From contig NZ_BAAADO010000002.1 in the NCBI RefSeq assembly GCF_039522525.1, positions 124,001 to 188,000 of the forward strand: a DNA stretch of 64,000 bases, written 5' to 3'. Position numbers and translations under genes: made by a program. The notes below the pieces were generated by a model. That model saw only the letters and a list, made by a program, of their open reading frames with translations. It was not told the DNA's origin and searched no databases. Below are positions 9,192 to 18,543 of the stretch, piece by piece. Numbering within the stretch: position 1 is the stretch's first letter; the number at the start of each line of letters is the position of its first letter. This stretch comes from Salinibacillus aidingensis. Lineage in GTDB: Bacteria; Bacillota; Bacilli; Bacillales; Alkalibacillaceae.

Positions 9192-9893
9192 ATGAGTATA
9201 CTGGACAAACTGGAAAACCAACTAATTGTATCGTGTCAGGCATTGGATAATGAACCCTTACATTCCTCTTTTATCATGGGAAGAATGGCGCTGGCCGCTT
9301 ACGAAGGTGGAGCAGCCGGTATCCGGGCCAACTCACCATCCGACATTTCGGAAATCAAACAGCAGGTCAATTTGCCCGTGATTGGAATCATTAAGCAGGA
9401 TTATTCAGACAGTGAGATTTATATCACGCCCACACTTAAAGAAGTAAAGGCATTACTTGAAGCAGATACGGATATGATTGCGATTGATGCGACCAATCGT
9501 CAACGTCCCGGGAATGAGAAACTGACGGATATTGTCCGTTATGTACGGGAAAATGCCCCTGATGTTTTGCTCATGGCCGATGTGTCAACATTAGAAGAGG
9601 CTAAAAGCGCGGAACAGCTCGGATTTGACTGCGTATCAACAACGTTAATTGGCTATACCCCATATACTGAGGGTATGAGTCTGGCTGATGATGATTTCTC
9701 ACTTCTTCGTCAGTTCGTGGAGCACGTCTCCATTCCTGTTGTCGCGGAAGGAAAAATCGATACCCCGGCAAAAACAGCGAGAGCCATCGAACTTGGTGCG
9801 CATTTTGCAGTGGTAGGCAGTGCCATCACTCGTCCGCAGCTGATTACCAAGTCATTTGCAGCAGAAGTAAATAAGGCAAGTAAACGACCGTAA
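9192..9893 (+). CDS. nanE: N-acetylmannosamine-6-phosphate 2-epimerase NanE
   Basis: TIM-barrel epimerase of 233 residues converting ManNAc-6-P to GlcNAc-6-P, which then enters amino sugar catabolism. The sequence has the family blocks QLIVSCQALDNEPLH, GAAGIRANS, VIGIIKQDYSDS, LMADVSTLEEA and VVAEGKIDTPAKTARAIELGA. It is coupled to the PTS permease (three-base gap), which would supply the 6-phosphate substrate. No nanA or nanK is present, so the pathway here starts from free ManNAc rather than sialic acid; a distant nanA cannot be excluded. Confidence 0.93.
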   Translation: MSILDKLENQLIVSCQALDNEPLHSSFIMGRMALAAYEGGAAGIRANSPSDISEIKQQVNLPVIGIIKQDYSDSEIYITPTLKEVKALLEADTDMIAIDATNRQRPGNEKLTDIVRYVRENAPDVLLMADVSTLEEAKSAEQLGFDCVSTTLIGYTPYTEGMSLADDDFSLLRQFVEHVSIPVVAEGKIDTPAKTARAIELGAHFAVVGSAITRPQLITKSFAAEVNKASKRP

Positions 9894-9934
9894 GAAAAAA
9901 CAAAGGCGGAAACGCCCGTTTAGACAATGAAAAC

Positions 9935-9967
9935 AGGACTGGCCAAGTGCCAGTCCTAAATTTTTTT
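9935..9967. terminator. Terminator shared by nanE and the convergent rpiR gene
   Basis: AGGACTGGC and GCCAGTCCT form a perfect 9-bp stem with a CAAGT loop and TTTTTTT on the plus strand. Its right arm overlaps the stop codon of the minus-strand rpiR gene. Confidence 0.85.
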
Positions 9968-10765
9968 ATATTCATTTAGTGCATGCAGCGTTTTTTCGTG
10001 GATGTGCATTTTTTCCTGATTACTTAGCAGCAGCATGCTCAACACATCAATGGAATATAGAATCGATAGTTGACTATTCAGGAATCCCTTTACCAGGTGA
10101 GGCATAATGTTGGATGTATATAACATGAGATCAGACTTTTCTGCCAGAGGAGTCTCCGAATAACTGGTGATGGAAATAACCTTCGCACCTTTACGCTTGG
10201 CCACGTTTATCCCATCGATAATCTCCTTTGTCTGCCCCGAACTGGAAATGGCAATCACCAAATCATCTGTATCCAAAATCGATGACGAAATAATCATCGC
10301 ATGTGAATCCGTATGTGTATCAACGGCAATCCCCATTCTCGAGAGTCGGGCCTTTAATTCCTCTGCTGACAGACCGGAGCTGCCGATACCAAATATATGA
10401 ATCCGGTTCGCCTGTAGAATCCATTCGCAAGCTTGTTTGTAGGCATCAATGTTCGTAAGAGAGTTCGTTGATTTGATGATGGATTCATAAATTTGATTGA
10501 CGGCCGTTATCGCATCATCCGCTTCATGGGTCTCTTCAACCGCATCACGCAATAAAATTTTAAACTCCACAAAACTGGTTGCATCAATCTTTTTACAAAA
10601 TCGTGTAATGGCCGCAACTGACACATCAATTCTATCCGCCAGCTCCTGAATATGGATGTTTAACAAATCCTTATTATGCTCGATCACATAATCGGCTATT
10701 TTTTTCTCCGTCCTGCTCAGTGTCTGATATTTCAGTTGTATCTGGTCCAGGATTGAATGTGTCAT
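9956..10765 (-). CDS. RpiR-family regulator, candidate controller of PTS-nanE
   Basis: Regulator of 269 residues with an N-terminal RpiR helix-turn-helix (IQELADRIDVSVAAITRFCKK, about residues 35-55) and a C-terminal SIS phosphosugar-binding domain (FGIGSSGLSAEELKARLSRMG, ISSSGQTKEIID). SIS domains of this family sense sugar phosphates; the closest known roles are MurR/NanR-type control of amino sugar genes. ATG 10765 is preceded by GGAGG, and the longer frame is not needed. It converges on nanE and shares its terminator, which makes ManNAc-6-P or GlcNAc-6-P a reasonable effector guess. Confidence 0.85.
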   Translation of the reverse strand: MTHSILDQIQLKYQTLSRTEKKIADYVIEHNKDLLNIHIQELADRIDVSVAAITRFCKKIDATSFVEFKILLRDAVEETHEADDAITAVNQIYESIIKSTNSLTNIDAYKQACEWILQANRIHIFGIGSSGLSAEELKARLSRMGIAVDTHTDSHAMIISSSILDTDDLVIAISSSGQTKEIIDGINVAKRKGAKVISITSYSETPLAEKSDLMLYTSNIMPHLVKGFLNSQLSILYSIDVLSMLLLSNQEKMHIHEKTLHALNEYKKI

Positions 10766-10839
10766 TGCGATTCCTCCAATGGTATCGTTACATTCATTAT
10801 AGTCGTTGGAGACCGTTCCTGTCACCATTTGGATATTCT

Positions 10840-12289
10840 TTAATTTACACTTACTTCATCCTCATCCTTATCTATTTCATTCACATTTACACTCTTTGCA
10901 ATCCCAATACCTGTATAACCAAGGATGATCGCAAAAATAAAACCTACGTAACATAAAATCGCCCACGGTGCATAGCTGAGCGTCGGAACACCCAAGGTCC
11001 CAGCCATAAACACACCTGCTGAAGACCATGGAATCAGAGGGACTACCACAGTACCGGAATCTTCCAATGTTCTGGATAAATTTTTCGCCAGCAGTTTCTG
11101 TTTACGGTAAGTATCTTTGTAAATTTCGCCAGGTACGATGATAGATAGGTAAGAGTTCCCTGTGACTAATGCCATCGTAATACAGGAGAGAACCGTTGTC
11201 AGAACCAGGTCACCCGTACGCTTGACAATTTTCATAAGCGCTTTGATAATAACTTCCAGTGAACCGGACTTGGTCATAATACCCGCAAAGATAAAGGCGC
11301 TAAATGCGATTAAAACCACGCCAGTCATGGACTGCATGCCACCCTGGTTCACAAGTCTCGTTACTTCAAAAATCACACTTTCCGGATCAAAACCAGACTG
11401 GTTAACCATGGATACATGAAATCCTGAAACCGAAGAAGCAAAAAATATCGGTAGCTGAAAATCCCTGCAGCCATTTCCCTAGAATCGCGGCAATAAAAGA
11501 TGAAAGGATAATCGTTGGAAGAGTTGGTTTTTTTCGAATGGAACCATACAAAATAATAATAGGCGGAAGTAACAATAAGAGATTCCACTCAAACATTTCT
11601 GCCAATGTCCGCAGCATCTTATTCATAGTCTCCGGTGTTTCTACATTACCTGAAGATAGATTAAAGCCAACAAATAGATAAACTAATAGACTGATAATCG
11701 CTGCAGGAACCGTCGTCCATAACATATGACGAATATGTTCATACAACTCACTGCCTGCCGCAATTGGAGCAAGGTTTGTTGTATCAGATAGTGGTGAAAG
11801 TTTGTCTCCAAAATAAGCACCTGCCACAATGGCACCTGCTGTTGCAGGCAGGTTAGCCCCAAGACCTGTCGCAATGCCCATTAACGCAACCCCGACAGTA
11901 CCAGCAGATCCCCATGAGGTACCGGTTACAATGGATATAATGGCTGAAACCACAAATGCAATTAAGACAATAAACGTAGGATCAATGACCTGCAGACCAT
12001 AATAAATCATCATTGGAATCGTACCTGAAATCATCCATGTACCAATTAAAATTCCAATTGAAATAAGAATTAAAATCGCCGGCATGGCCTGTTTAATCTT
12101 CTCCTGTATCCCTTCCATCATTTCATCCCAGCTTAAACCGAGACGAAGGGCAATCATTCCTGCATAAACAGATGATAAGATTAAAAGCGGTTCAGGGTTA
12201 AAACCGTATACACCATAACCAACAGCAAGCAAAATCAGCATGACAACAATCGGTGAAAAAGCCTCAAATATATTCGGCTCTCGTTTCAT
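10840..12289 (-). pseudogene. nhaC: Na+/H+ antiporter NhaC, split by a +1 frameshift
   Basis: Two overlapping frames together give one NhaC-type antiporter of normal length (~470 residues). The first (12289 to 11402) starts MKREPNIFEAF after GAGGAGG and carries SDTTNLAPIAAGSELYEHIR, the conserved NhaC block, then runs off at an early stop after LQGFSATDIF. The second frame resumes ASSVSGFHVSMVNQSGFD and continues to 10840. The switch falls at a run of six T's (plus-strand A's 11440-11445): removing one T restores the whole protein. This may be a real null mutation, a slippery site or a sequencing error. It sits 59 bases after iadA, with an R1 repeat between. Confidence 0.88.
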
Positions 12290-12315
12290 ACAAAATCCTC
12301 CTCTTTAAATATTTT

Positions 12316-12344
12316 TCGACAAAATTCGGGTTGTGACAGGCACC
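12316..12344 (-). repeat. Dispersed repeat R1 (short variant), copy 2
   Basis: Minus-strand reading GGTGCCTGTCACAACCCG followed by AATTTTGTCGA. It starts four bases after the iadA stop and ends just before the ribosome binding site of nhaC, so it fills most of the 59-base gap within the operon. Confidence 0.8.
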
Positions 12345-12348
12345 CCCA

Positions 12349-13497
12349 CTATTCAAACGTCCCCTTCACAGCAATCTCCTGATCCTTTAGCATGTTTTGG
12401 CCTTTTGCCAGTACGTGCTCGATTTCCAGGGTTTCTTTGTTGAGCACTAATACATCCGCATCTGCTTTTCCCTCAATCCTGCCTTTATCCCTCAGCCTCA
12501 GCACCTTAGCAGTATTTCTTGTCACTAAAGACAGCACCTCTTCTAACGGCAATCCTTGTTCCTTAACAGCCGCAACCACCTGCTCATACAGTGTTTTCGT
12601 ACTCGCTACACCAAAGCCAATCAGGTTTCCCCCCTCATCAAACTTTGGAAGACTGCCATTCCCATCCGATGATAAGGTGAGGCGCGACATATCTCCGCGG
12701 TTTTCCTTGTAATACGTAATCCATTCCCCTGTCTTTACATCAGCTGTCATATCCACGTAGGCCCCTTTTCCAGCCAGTGCTATGGCATCATCAAGCAGCT
12801 CCTGACTCCTTGTCACATGGGTTGCATAGAGATGGGACGGAGGAATCTCATACTTTTCAAGAAGTTCGTGTAATAAAGAAAGGTACTCTTTCCCAGGCCC
12901 CGTATGAAAATGAGTGACACCTGCTTTTCCGCTCAGCAAGCCGCCTACCCGTGACTCCCCGGCAAGCTTCGCCAATTCATGTAAAGAAGGCTGACCAGAT
13001 CGTGAATCTGAAATAGCAATTTCTCCAGTGCCAATCACTTTATCAATCAAAATCACATCGTCCTTAACACTTGATGTAATGGTTGGCGTGGGCACATCAT
13101 AATTACCCGTATAAATGTAAGTGGATATCCCTTCTTCTTCCAGCCCACGCGCCTTCGCAAGCAACGACGTCATATGTCGGGTCGTACCATCCGTTCCAAG
13201 CAATCCAACAACTGTGGTAATTCCGGACTGAATCATATCACTCAACTGAATCTCAGGCGTCCTTGTCGCAAAACCACCTTCTCCTCCCCCGCCAATCAAA
13301 TGAACATGAGGATCAATAAACCCCGGGACCACAATGGATCCCTCAGCATCAATGACTTCGGTATCCACTCCCATCTTTTCAACCGCTTCCTGGTCGACAT
13401 GTCCAATCATAGCGATCTTCCCATTCAGAATTAAGATGGACTGTTTTCCGATACAATCCGGCGTGTAAACTTCTCCATTTTTAATTAATGTAATCAT
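12349..13497 (-). CDS. iadA: Isoaspartyl dipeptidase / beta-aspartyl peptidase IadA
   Basis: Amidohydrolase-superfamily enzyme of 382 residues that cleaves isoaspartyl dipeptides left over from protein turnover. Zinc ligands are visible in DPHVHLIGGGGEGGF (about residues 63-77), further His in FHTGPGK and ATHVTRSQE, and the catalytic Asp in LSSDGNGSLP. The start ATG 13497 follows GGAGGCAGCAAC. A sigma-54-type promoter lies 150 bases upstream, and the sigma-54 activator gene is next to it. The pairing with nhaC suggests export of sodium coupled to peptide use, but that link is inference. Confidence 0.9.
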   Translation of the reverse strand: MITLIKNGEVYTPDCIGKQSILILNGKIAMIGHVDQEAVEKMGVDTEVIDAEGSIVVPGFIDPHVHLIGGGGEGGFATRTPEIQLSDMIQSGITTVVGLLGTDGTTRHMTSLLAKARGLEEEGISTYIYTGNYDVPTPTITSSVKDDVILIDKVIGTGEIAISDSRSGQPSLHELAKLAGESRVGGLLSGKAGVTHFHTGPGKEYLSLLHELLEKYEIPPSHLYATHVTRSQELLDDAIALAGKGAYVDMTADVKTGEWITYYKENRGDMSRLTLSSDGNGSLPKFDEGGNLIGFGVASTKTLYEQVVAAVKEQGLPLEEVLSLVTRNTAKVLRLRDKGRIEGKADADVLVLNKETLEIEHVLAKGQNMLKDQEIAVKGTFE

Positions 13498-13646
13498 GTT
13501 GCTGCCTCCATTTAATGAACATTGATTATTTTCAAAAAATTACTATTAAAATAAATACCCTTGCGGCCAAGCCCTTTCAGCATCTGAAGCTATACGAAAT
13601 AATATCTCTCCTCACTTTTTGTATAAAATCCTCTCACCATTTCTAA

Positions 13647-13663
13647 TGCAAAAATCGTGCCAA
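13647..13663 (-). promoter_or_regulatory. Sigma-54 (SigL) promoter for iadA-nhaC
   Basis: Minus strand TTGGCACGATTTTTGCA has the -24 GG and -12 GC separated by exactly ten bases and near-perfect TGGCACG/TTGCA boxes. Transcription would begin near 13636, giving a 139-base leader before iadA. Confidence 0.85.
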
Positions 13664-13707
13664 ATTTTACGCACCGCCATTTCGACATTTTTTATCAAAA
13701 ACACAAA

Positions 13708-13756
13708 ATATAGGTTATCTTATGGGTATGTATAAATCCTATAAGACAACCTATAT
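13708..13756. repeat. Long inverted repeat between activator gene and sigma-54 promoter
   Basis: Two 19-base arms pair at 17 of 19 positions around an 11-base loop; the left arm begins ATATAGGTTATC and the right arm ends GACAACCTATAT. On the minus strand it follows the activator stop by two bases and is followed by TTTTGTGTTTTT, so it may be the activator's terminator. It also lies 45-93 bp upstream of the -24 box and could be the activator's binding site. Confidence 0.65.
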
Positions 13757-13758
13757 CC

Positions 13759-15804
13759 CTAAAGTTGGGTAAGCACCTGCTTTCCAAACTCAGTAATGCT
13801 TGTCCCCTGCTTTTTCGCACCTGTAAGTACACACTCACACTTTTTCAAAATTTCCAGCTTCGTACGTAACTGTCCTTCCGTAATCGGCTGATCCATCATC
13901 GCTTTTAACCTTACACGGCCAATACCGGATTTTCCACCCTGGTATAGAGACAGACATTGAAGAATTTCCTTAAAAATCCTTTTGTCCCCGGCCTGTTCAA
14001 GCAATTTCATCACTTTATTTACATCACTCGTATTTTCATTTTTTATCGTCAAATGACGGGGAAGATTCTGAACAGAAGGCTCCACACCATCTACAGTCAC
14101 GGAAAGATAAGTGAGGAGTCCTTCTAATTCCCTGACATTTCCGGGCCAGTGGTAGACAGAAAGCCTGTCGAAAACCTCCGGGGTAAACCGCATATGAATT
14201 TGGTTTTTCTGCAAAAAGCACTCTGCCAAATCCTGTATATCCTCTTTCCGATTTCGCAAAGGAGGTATCTCCAAGGGTAACTGATTAAGTCGATAATACA
14301 GGTCTTCTCTAAACGTTCCTTCTTTGATGATGTCATAGAGGGGTTTATTTGTCGCTGCTATGACCCTCACATTCACAGGAATCATTTTGTTACCACCCAC
14401 ACGCATGACTTGTTTTTCCTGTAAAACTCTCAGGATGGCCGCCTGAATTTTCAGAGGAGCATCGCCGATTTCATCTAAAAAAATCGTACCATTTTGAGCT
14501 AATTCAAATAATCCTGCCTTGCCACCCCTGGATGCACCTGTGAAAGCTCCTTCCTCATACCCAAATAGTTCACTTTCAGCCAACGATTGTGTTATCCCTG
14601 CAAAATTGACCGCCACAAACGGACCACTTCTCCGTGAAGAATGTTCATGAATGGCTTGGGCAAATATTTCTTTTCCCGTTCCGCTCTCCCCCATAATCAG
14701 GACTGTATAATCATTGCGGGCCAGCTTTTTTGCCAAATTCCGTGTCTCCCTCATTAAATCGCTGTGCCCGATAATATCATCAAACGTATATTTAGTCGTC
14801 ATACCCGTATCCAACTTTTTCTTCCGTATCTCCTGCTCCATTCGCTGAACATAGGTCACATCCTGAAATGTAAGGACTGCACCCGTAAAGGTTCCATCCT
14901 GCAGTAAAGGTTTCATCGTCGTTAAAATATTTAAGCCCTGAAACCGAATCATTTGTCGAGGGAAGGGTTCTTTTTTGGCCATGACTTGTTCAATGGGGAA
15001 ATCCCGCAGCACTTCCGTATAGTTTTTCCCAAGTGAAGCTTGTCCATCTAGCCCTAAGATACTGCTTGCTTCTTCGTTAAATACGGTAATCTTCCCATCA
15101 GCATTAATAAAAATAATCCCTTCCTGGGCTGCATCCAGAACCGACTCCAGGTAAGAATTCATCTCAAGCTCGTTTTGGACCGACTGGGCTAATTCCCGAC
15201 CAATCCGCACAAAGTTTTTTACGTAATCCATGGTCATATGTCTCGACTGATCAAATGGCTGTTTAAGAATTTTTGCAATTTCGAATAAAGTACTTAAATC
15301 CAGACTCCGATTTTCAAGGTCAATGACCCGCTGAACTCCCTCATGTACCAGGTCCTTAAGCCCATGCGTGACAGCTACATCGATTTGGCACACATCCGGA
15401 ATGACATCCATGTCTGGAGAATAAGGTGTAAAATCTAAATAATCAAAGCCCAGCCGCTCCAGCATGGACATGGATTCATAGACTACTTCCTTCGTATTAC
15501 TTACCAAAAGACACTTTGTCCCAACTGGCAACTCAAAAAGAATTTCAAGCTTATTAAAGTCAATAGAACGATTGGCCACCACCAGAGGAGCCTTCACTTT
15601 CGAAGTATCTACAATATCTCTGTAAATCTCCTCCGCCCCTGATGACAGAATCAAATCCACCTCTTCCAAGTCTACCGGCGGAAAATGATTGCTGCGCAGC
15701 TGAACCTCACCACCAAAAATTTCGTGGATCTTATCCCTGAATGTATGGTATAAATCAATCTCTTTCGTAATGATGAAGATAATAGGTTTGTTCACATGTT
15801 CCAC
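13759..15804 (-). CDS. Sigma-54-dependent activator with PrpR_N, PAS and AAA+ domains
   Basis: Enhancer-binding activator of 681 residues. Residues about 1-190 look like the PrpR_N ligand domain, about 215-320 a PAS domain (ESVLDAAQEGIIFINADGK), and about 345-575 the AAA+ domain with Walker A GESGTGKE, the sigma-54 contact loop GAFTGA and Walker B IFLDEIGD. The C-terminus is not a clear Fis helix-turn-helix but looks like a winged helix (EGQLRTKLEILKKCECVL). It should activate the iadA-nhaC promoter directly downstream in response to a small molecule that is not identifiable here. A CAAACGTTTG palindrome at 15846-15855 upstream may serve autoregulation. Confidence 0.88.
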   Translation of the reverse strand: MEHVNKPIIFIITKEIDLYHTFRDKIHEIFGGEVQLRSNHFPPVDLEEVDLILSSGAEEIYRDIVDTSKVKAPLVVANRSIDFNKLEILFELPVGTKCLLVSNTKEVVYESMSMLERLGFDYLDFTPYSPDMDVIPDVCQIDVAVTHGLKDLVHEGVQRVIDLENRSLDLSTLFEIAKILKQPFDQSRHMTMDYVKNFVRIGRELAQSVQNELEMNSYLESVLDAAQEGIIFINADGKITVFNEEASSILGLDGQASLGKNYTEVLRDFPIEQVMAKKEPFPRQMIRFQGLNILTTMKPLLQDGTFTGAVLTFQDVTYVQRMEQEIRKKKLDTGMTTKYTFDDIIGHSDLMRETRNLAKKLARNDYTVLIMGESGTGKEIFAQAIHEHSSRRSGPFVAVNFAGITQSLAESELFGYEEGAFTGASRGGKAGLFELAQNGTIFLDEIGDAPLKIQAAILRVLQEKQVMRVGGNKMIPVNVRVIAATNKPLYDIIKEGTFREDLYYRLNQLPLEIPPLRNRKEDIQDLAECFLQKNQIHMRFTPEVFDRLSVYHWPGNVRELEGLLTYLSVTVDGVEPSVQNLPRHLTIKNENTSDVNKVMKLLEQAGDKRIFKEILQCLSLYQGGKSGIGRVRLKAMMDQPITEGQLRTKLEILKKCECVLTGAKKQGTSITEFGKQVLTQL

Positions 15805-15988
15805 TCCCCGAAAATGCCTGATATCATCTGAACTCTAGATTCAATCAAACGTTTGTTTAAAAGTGTCGGTCAAATACAGACTACTGTCCTTATTGCCTCT
15901 TTGCGTTCTAAATATAGAAGATTTCCTTTCCGATGATTATACCATTTTACCAGAACTCTCTTTTAAATTTGGAGCTCTTCGCTAAGAT

Positions 15989-16020
15989 TATTCGACAAAA
16001 TTCGGGTGGTGACAGGCACC
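15989..16020 (-). repeat. Dispersed repeat R1 (short variant), copy 3
   Basis: Minus-strand GGTGCCTGTCACCACCCG then AATTTTGTCGAATAA. It abuts the TGA stop of the amidohydrolase gene with no spacer. Confidence 0.85.
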
Positions 16021-17349
16021 TCAAACAACGGTTTTCTTCATATGTCTTCTGCTTTCAAACATGATCCGTTCCTCATCCAGGGTTAGGACTTCTCGGTTTT
16101 TCATTACAACTTTTCCATCGATGACGACATCCTCCACGTCCCGGCTCGTTACAGATTCTACTATTGTATTGACCATATTGTTGGTCGGCGTGATATGGGG
16201 CTGATTGATGTCTACTAGTGTTAAATCGGCTTTGTTCCCTGTAGCGACTTCACCCTTAACCTTTTCAAACTGAAGAGCTGCTGCACTGCCGGCTGTTATC
16301 ATTTTCACGAGTTCTTTTGCTGCCAACACTACAGGATCAAATACAGGGAGTCCCCAGTAGGCATGAATTCCTGATCGAAAGACACGAATTTCATCAAATA
16401 GACTTAAGTTTGATGAGGAGGCACCGTCACTTCCTATCCCGATAGGCATATCCATTTCTACCATGCGCGGAGTCTTTGGAATACCGTGGGATCCAAAGTT
16501 CACACGTGGGCAATGAACTATTTTTACACCACGCTCTTTTAAAATTTCCAATTCCTTTTCAGAATAGGCAACATTATGAGCCGTTAACAAATTGGGTCCG
16601 AGAGCTCCTAAAGAATTGAGGTACTCTACTGGTCTCAGTTGATATTTTTCCAGACAATAGCGAACCTCATCACGGTGTTCGGCCAGATGTGCGTGTAAAC
16701 CGGTTTGATATTTCCCGGCCAATTCTGCTCCACGTTCAATTAATTCCGGTGAACAGGACATGACCTGTCGCATCCCAAACCAAATGTGAATGCGGTCATG
16801 ACCTGCTCCATGATACTCCTTATACAGATCTTCAATATCACTTAGAATTTCATTTGTTGGGTGCTTCATCGTTTTCGGTAAAAAGTCGCCCATGTCAATC
16901 GTGGATCTGGTAATAGCTGCCCGCATGCCTGATTCAATGGCTGCTTCAGCCACTTTGTGAGTATGAACACCTCCAGCCTCAGCAAATGCCGTCGTGCCGG
17001 ACTTAATCATTTCCAGACAGCTCATTTGGGCACTCACACGGACATCATCTTCATCCAGATTTCCTTCAAAGGGTACTAGAATACGAGACCAGATCATTGG
17101 GTATTCATCCATCGTACGTCCTTTTAACAACTGCTGACACGTGTGGGTATGGGCATCCACCAGCCCTGGCATGGTGAGCTTCCCCTGGCCATCTAACGTA
17201 CTTTCCGGCTGATACTTTTTCTTTACATCATCTGAGTTTCCTATCTCTAATATCTCCGAGTTATGTATGGCGATCGCCTGGTTCTCTGCAACCTCCAATG
17301 CCGGATTCAATAGACTTGTATTTTTAATTAACAGATCAATTTGCAACAC
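16021..17349 (-). CDS. Amidohydrolase, deaminase-type (purine/MTA-SAH deaminase family)
   Basis: Metal-dependent hydrolase of 442 residues of the TrzA/MtaD/cytosine-deaminase branch. Zinc ligands are visible: DAHTHTCQQ (about residue 65), HAHLAEHRDE, LTAHNVAY and the catalytic Asp in GIGSDGASSSNLS. Such enzymes deaminate purines, adenosine, S-adenosylhomocysteine, methylthioadenosine or triazines. It ends a run of minus-strand genes with a nucleoside hydrolase and an ECF transporter under a guanine-type riboswitch, so a purine or purine nucleoside substrate is the best guess. The start is GTG 17349 after GAGAGGGTG. Exact substrate cannot be read from sequence. Confidence 0.75.
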   Translation of the reverse strand: MLQIDLLIKNTSLLNPALEVAENQAIAIHNSEILEIGNSDDVKKKYQPESTLDGQGKLTMPGLVDAHTHTCQQLLKGRTMDEYPMIWSRILVPFEGNLDEDDVRVSAQMSCLEMIKSGTTAFAEAGGVHTHKVAEAAIESGMRAAITRSTIDMGDFLPKTMKHPTNEILSDIEDLYKEYHGAGHDRIHIWFGMRQVMSCSPELIERGAELAGKYQTGLHAHLAEHRDEVRYCLEKYQLRPVEYLNSLGALGPNLLTAHNVAYSEKELEILKERGVKIVHCPRVNFGSHGIPKTPRMVEMDMPIGIGSDGASSSNLSLFDEIRVFRSGIHAYWGLPVFDPVVLAAKELVKMITAGSAAALQFEKVKGEVATGNKADLTLVDINQPHITPTNNMVNTIVESVTSRDVEDVVIDGKVVMKNREVLTLDEERIMFESRRHMKKTVV

Positions 17350-17438
17350 TTACACCCTCTCTGCAGAAATTGTGCCGGGTACTTTTCGGACAATGGTTCA
17401 CGGCTGATACCAAATACCGCAGCAGCATTTCACCAAGA

Positions 17439-18380
17439 TTAATCGACAAAATTCGGGTGGTGACAGGTACCAAAAAAATCATCCATAAAGGCTTGGGCAT
17501 CTACCTGGAAACAAACCTGTGTATTTGGTGTTTCGTCCTCATTTACGTGTAAATTTTCAACGGTTCTCCCCAGTGCCTCATCTGTCTTATCAACTTCGAT
17601 ATGCATAGGGACAGTATTCACCAGGTCCGGGTATAGTGCTACGCCTACCGCTAATGGATCATGCAGCGCACAGCCTTCTAAATATGGATGCAGTTTTTTA
17701 TATTCGTGTAAATAAAACTGCGTAAAGGAAGCAAAGAGTTCTGCAGTGGGTGTACCCAGCTGTCTCCATTTTTCTACGTCTTTATCTGTTAATAATGTTT
17801 TTCGCGTTACATCGAGTCCAACGAGTGTGACAGGGAGCTTTGATTTAAATACAATGTCGGCCGCTTCAGGGTCTACGGCAATGTTTGCCTCGGCAAATTT
17901 GCTCACATTCCCAGGGGTTGCAACCGCTCCGCCCATCGTCACAATTTTGCCTACCTTTTTCATAATGGCAGGACTTTTTTCTATGGCCGCCGCCAGGTTC
18001 GTCAATGGACCTGTTGTCACAATGGTTAAGTCTTCACCACATCTATCCGTTTCTTCAATGATAAAATCGACCGCATGCTGGGATGGAACCAAACCGTCTT
18101 CCTTCAGTTCACCCAGTGTTTCACCAAGCCCATCCATCCCATGAATTTTTCCATTATACTCCCGAATTCGTTCTCTCGGCTTGTCGGAACCTTTCCGGAC
18201 TGGCAATGGTTCTCCAACTGATTCGAGAACTTTAACGGTGTTTCGATAGGTATATTCTACGGGTGCGGTCCCATAAACCGTCGTAATCCCCAGTATTTCA
18301 AGTTCAGGCTTGGCCACAGCATAGGCTATAGCTAATGCATCATCAATGCCCGTATCCATATCCAAAATAACTTTCTTCAA
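17439..18380 (-). CDS. Ribonucleoside hydrolase (IunH/RihA family)
   Basis: Nucleoside hydrolase of 313 residues that splits nucleosides into base and ribose. The N-terminal calcium site DMDTGIDDALA (residues 6-16) and the NxxxDPEAA-type helix (IAVDPEAADIVF) are present, plus the C-terminal HDPLAVG. The start is TTG 18380, seven bases after GGAGGTG; the upstream GTG is part of the binding site itself. The last ten codons and the stop come from an R1 repeat, so the native C-terminus was replaced. Released ribose could feed the rbs genes, and the base could feed the adjacent deaminase-like enzyme. Confidence 0.9.
   Translation of the reverse strand: MKKVILDMDTGIDDALAIAYAVAKPELEILGITTVYGTAPVEYTYRNTVKVLESVGEPLPVRKGSDKPRERIREYNGKIHGMDGLGETLGELKEDGLVPSQHAVDFIIEETDRCGEDLTIVTTGPLTNLAAAIEKSPAIMKKVGKIVTMGGAVATPGNVSKFAEANIAVDPEAADIVFKSKLPVTLVGLDVTRKTLLTDKDVEKWRQLGTPTAELFASFTQFYLHEYKKLHPYLEGCALHDPLAVGVALYPDLVNTVPMHIEVDKTDEALGRTVENLHVNEDETPNTQVCFQVDAQAFMDDFFGTCHHPNFVD
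17441..17471 (-). repeat. Dispersed repeat R1 (short variant), copy 4, inside the end of the nucleoside hydrolase gene
   Basis: Minus-strand GGTACCTGTCACCACCCG then AATTTTGTCGATTAA. It is read as the last codons (GTCHHPNFVD) and the TAA stop of the nucleoside hydrolase gene. Confidence 0.85.
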
Positions 18381-18543
18381 AGCAAACACCTCCACAGGAT
18401 TTATTGAAAAGACAAATGCCCATTTACTGATATCAGATATCCTTTATCAGGTATCCTTAAAAGATAATGGTTCATCAATCATACCCGGCACCCCTAAAGA
18501 ACAACAACCCTCTACGGTACCGGTGAAATCACAATCATCCAGA

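Noticed and set aside
17362..17376. Sigma-54-like CGGCACAATTTCTGCA in front of the amidohydrolase gene
   Set aside because: The predicted transcription start would be two bases before the start codon and downstream of the ribosome binding site, so it cannot serve this gene; boxes are also weaker than the two accepted ones.
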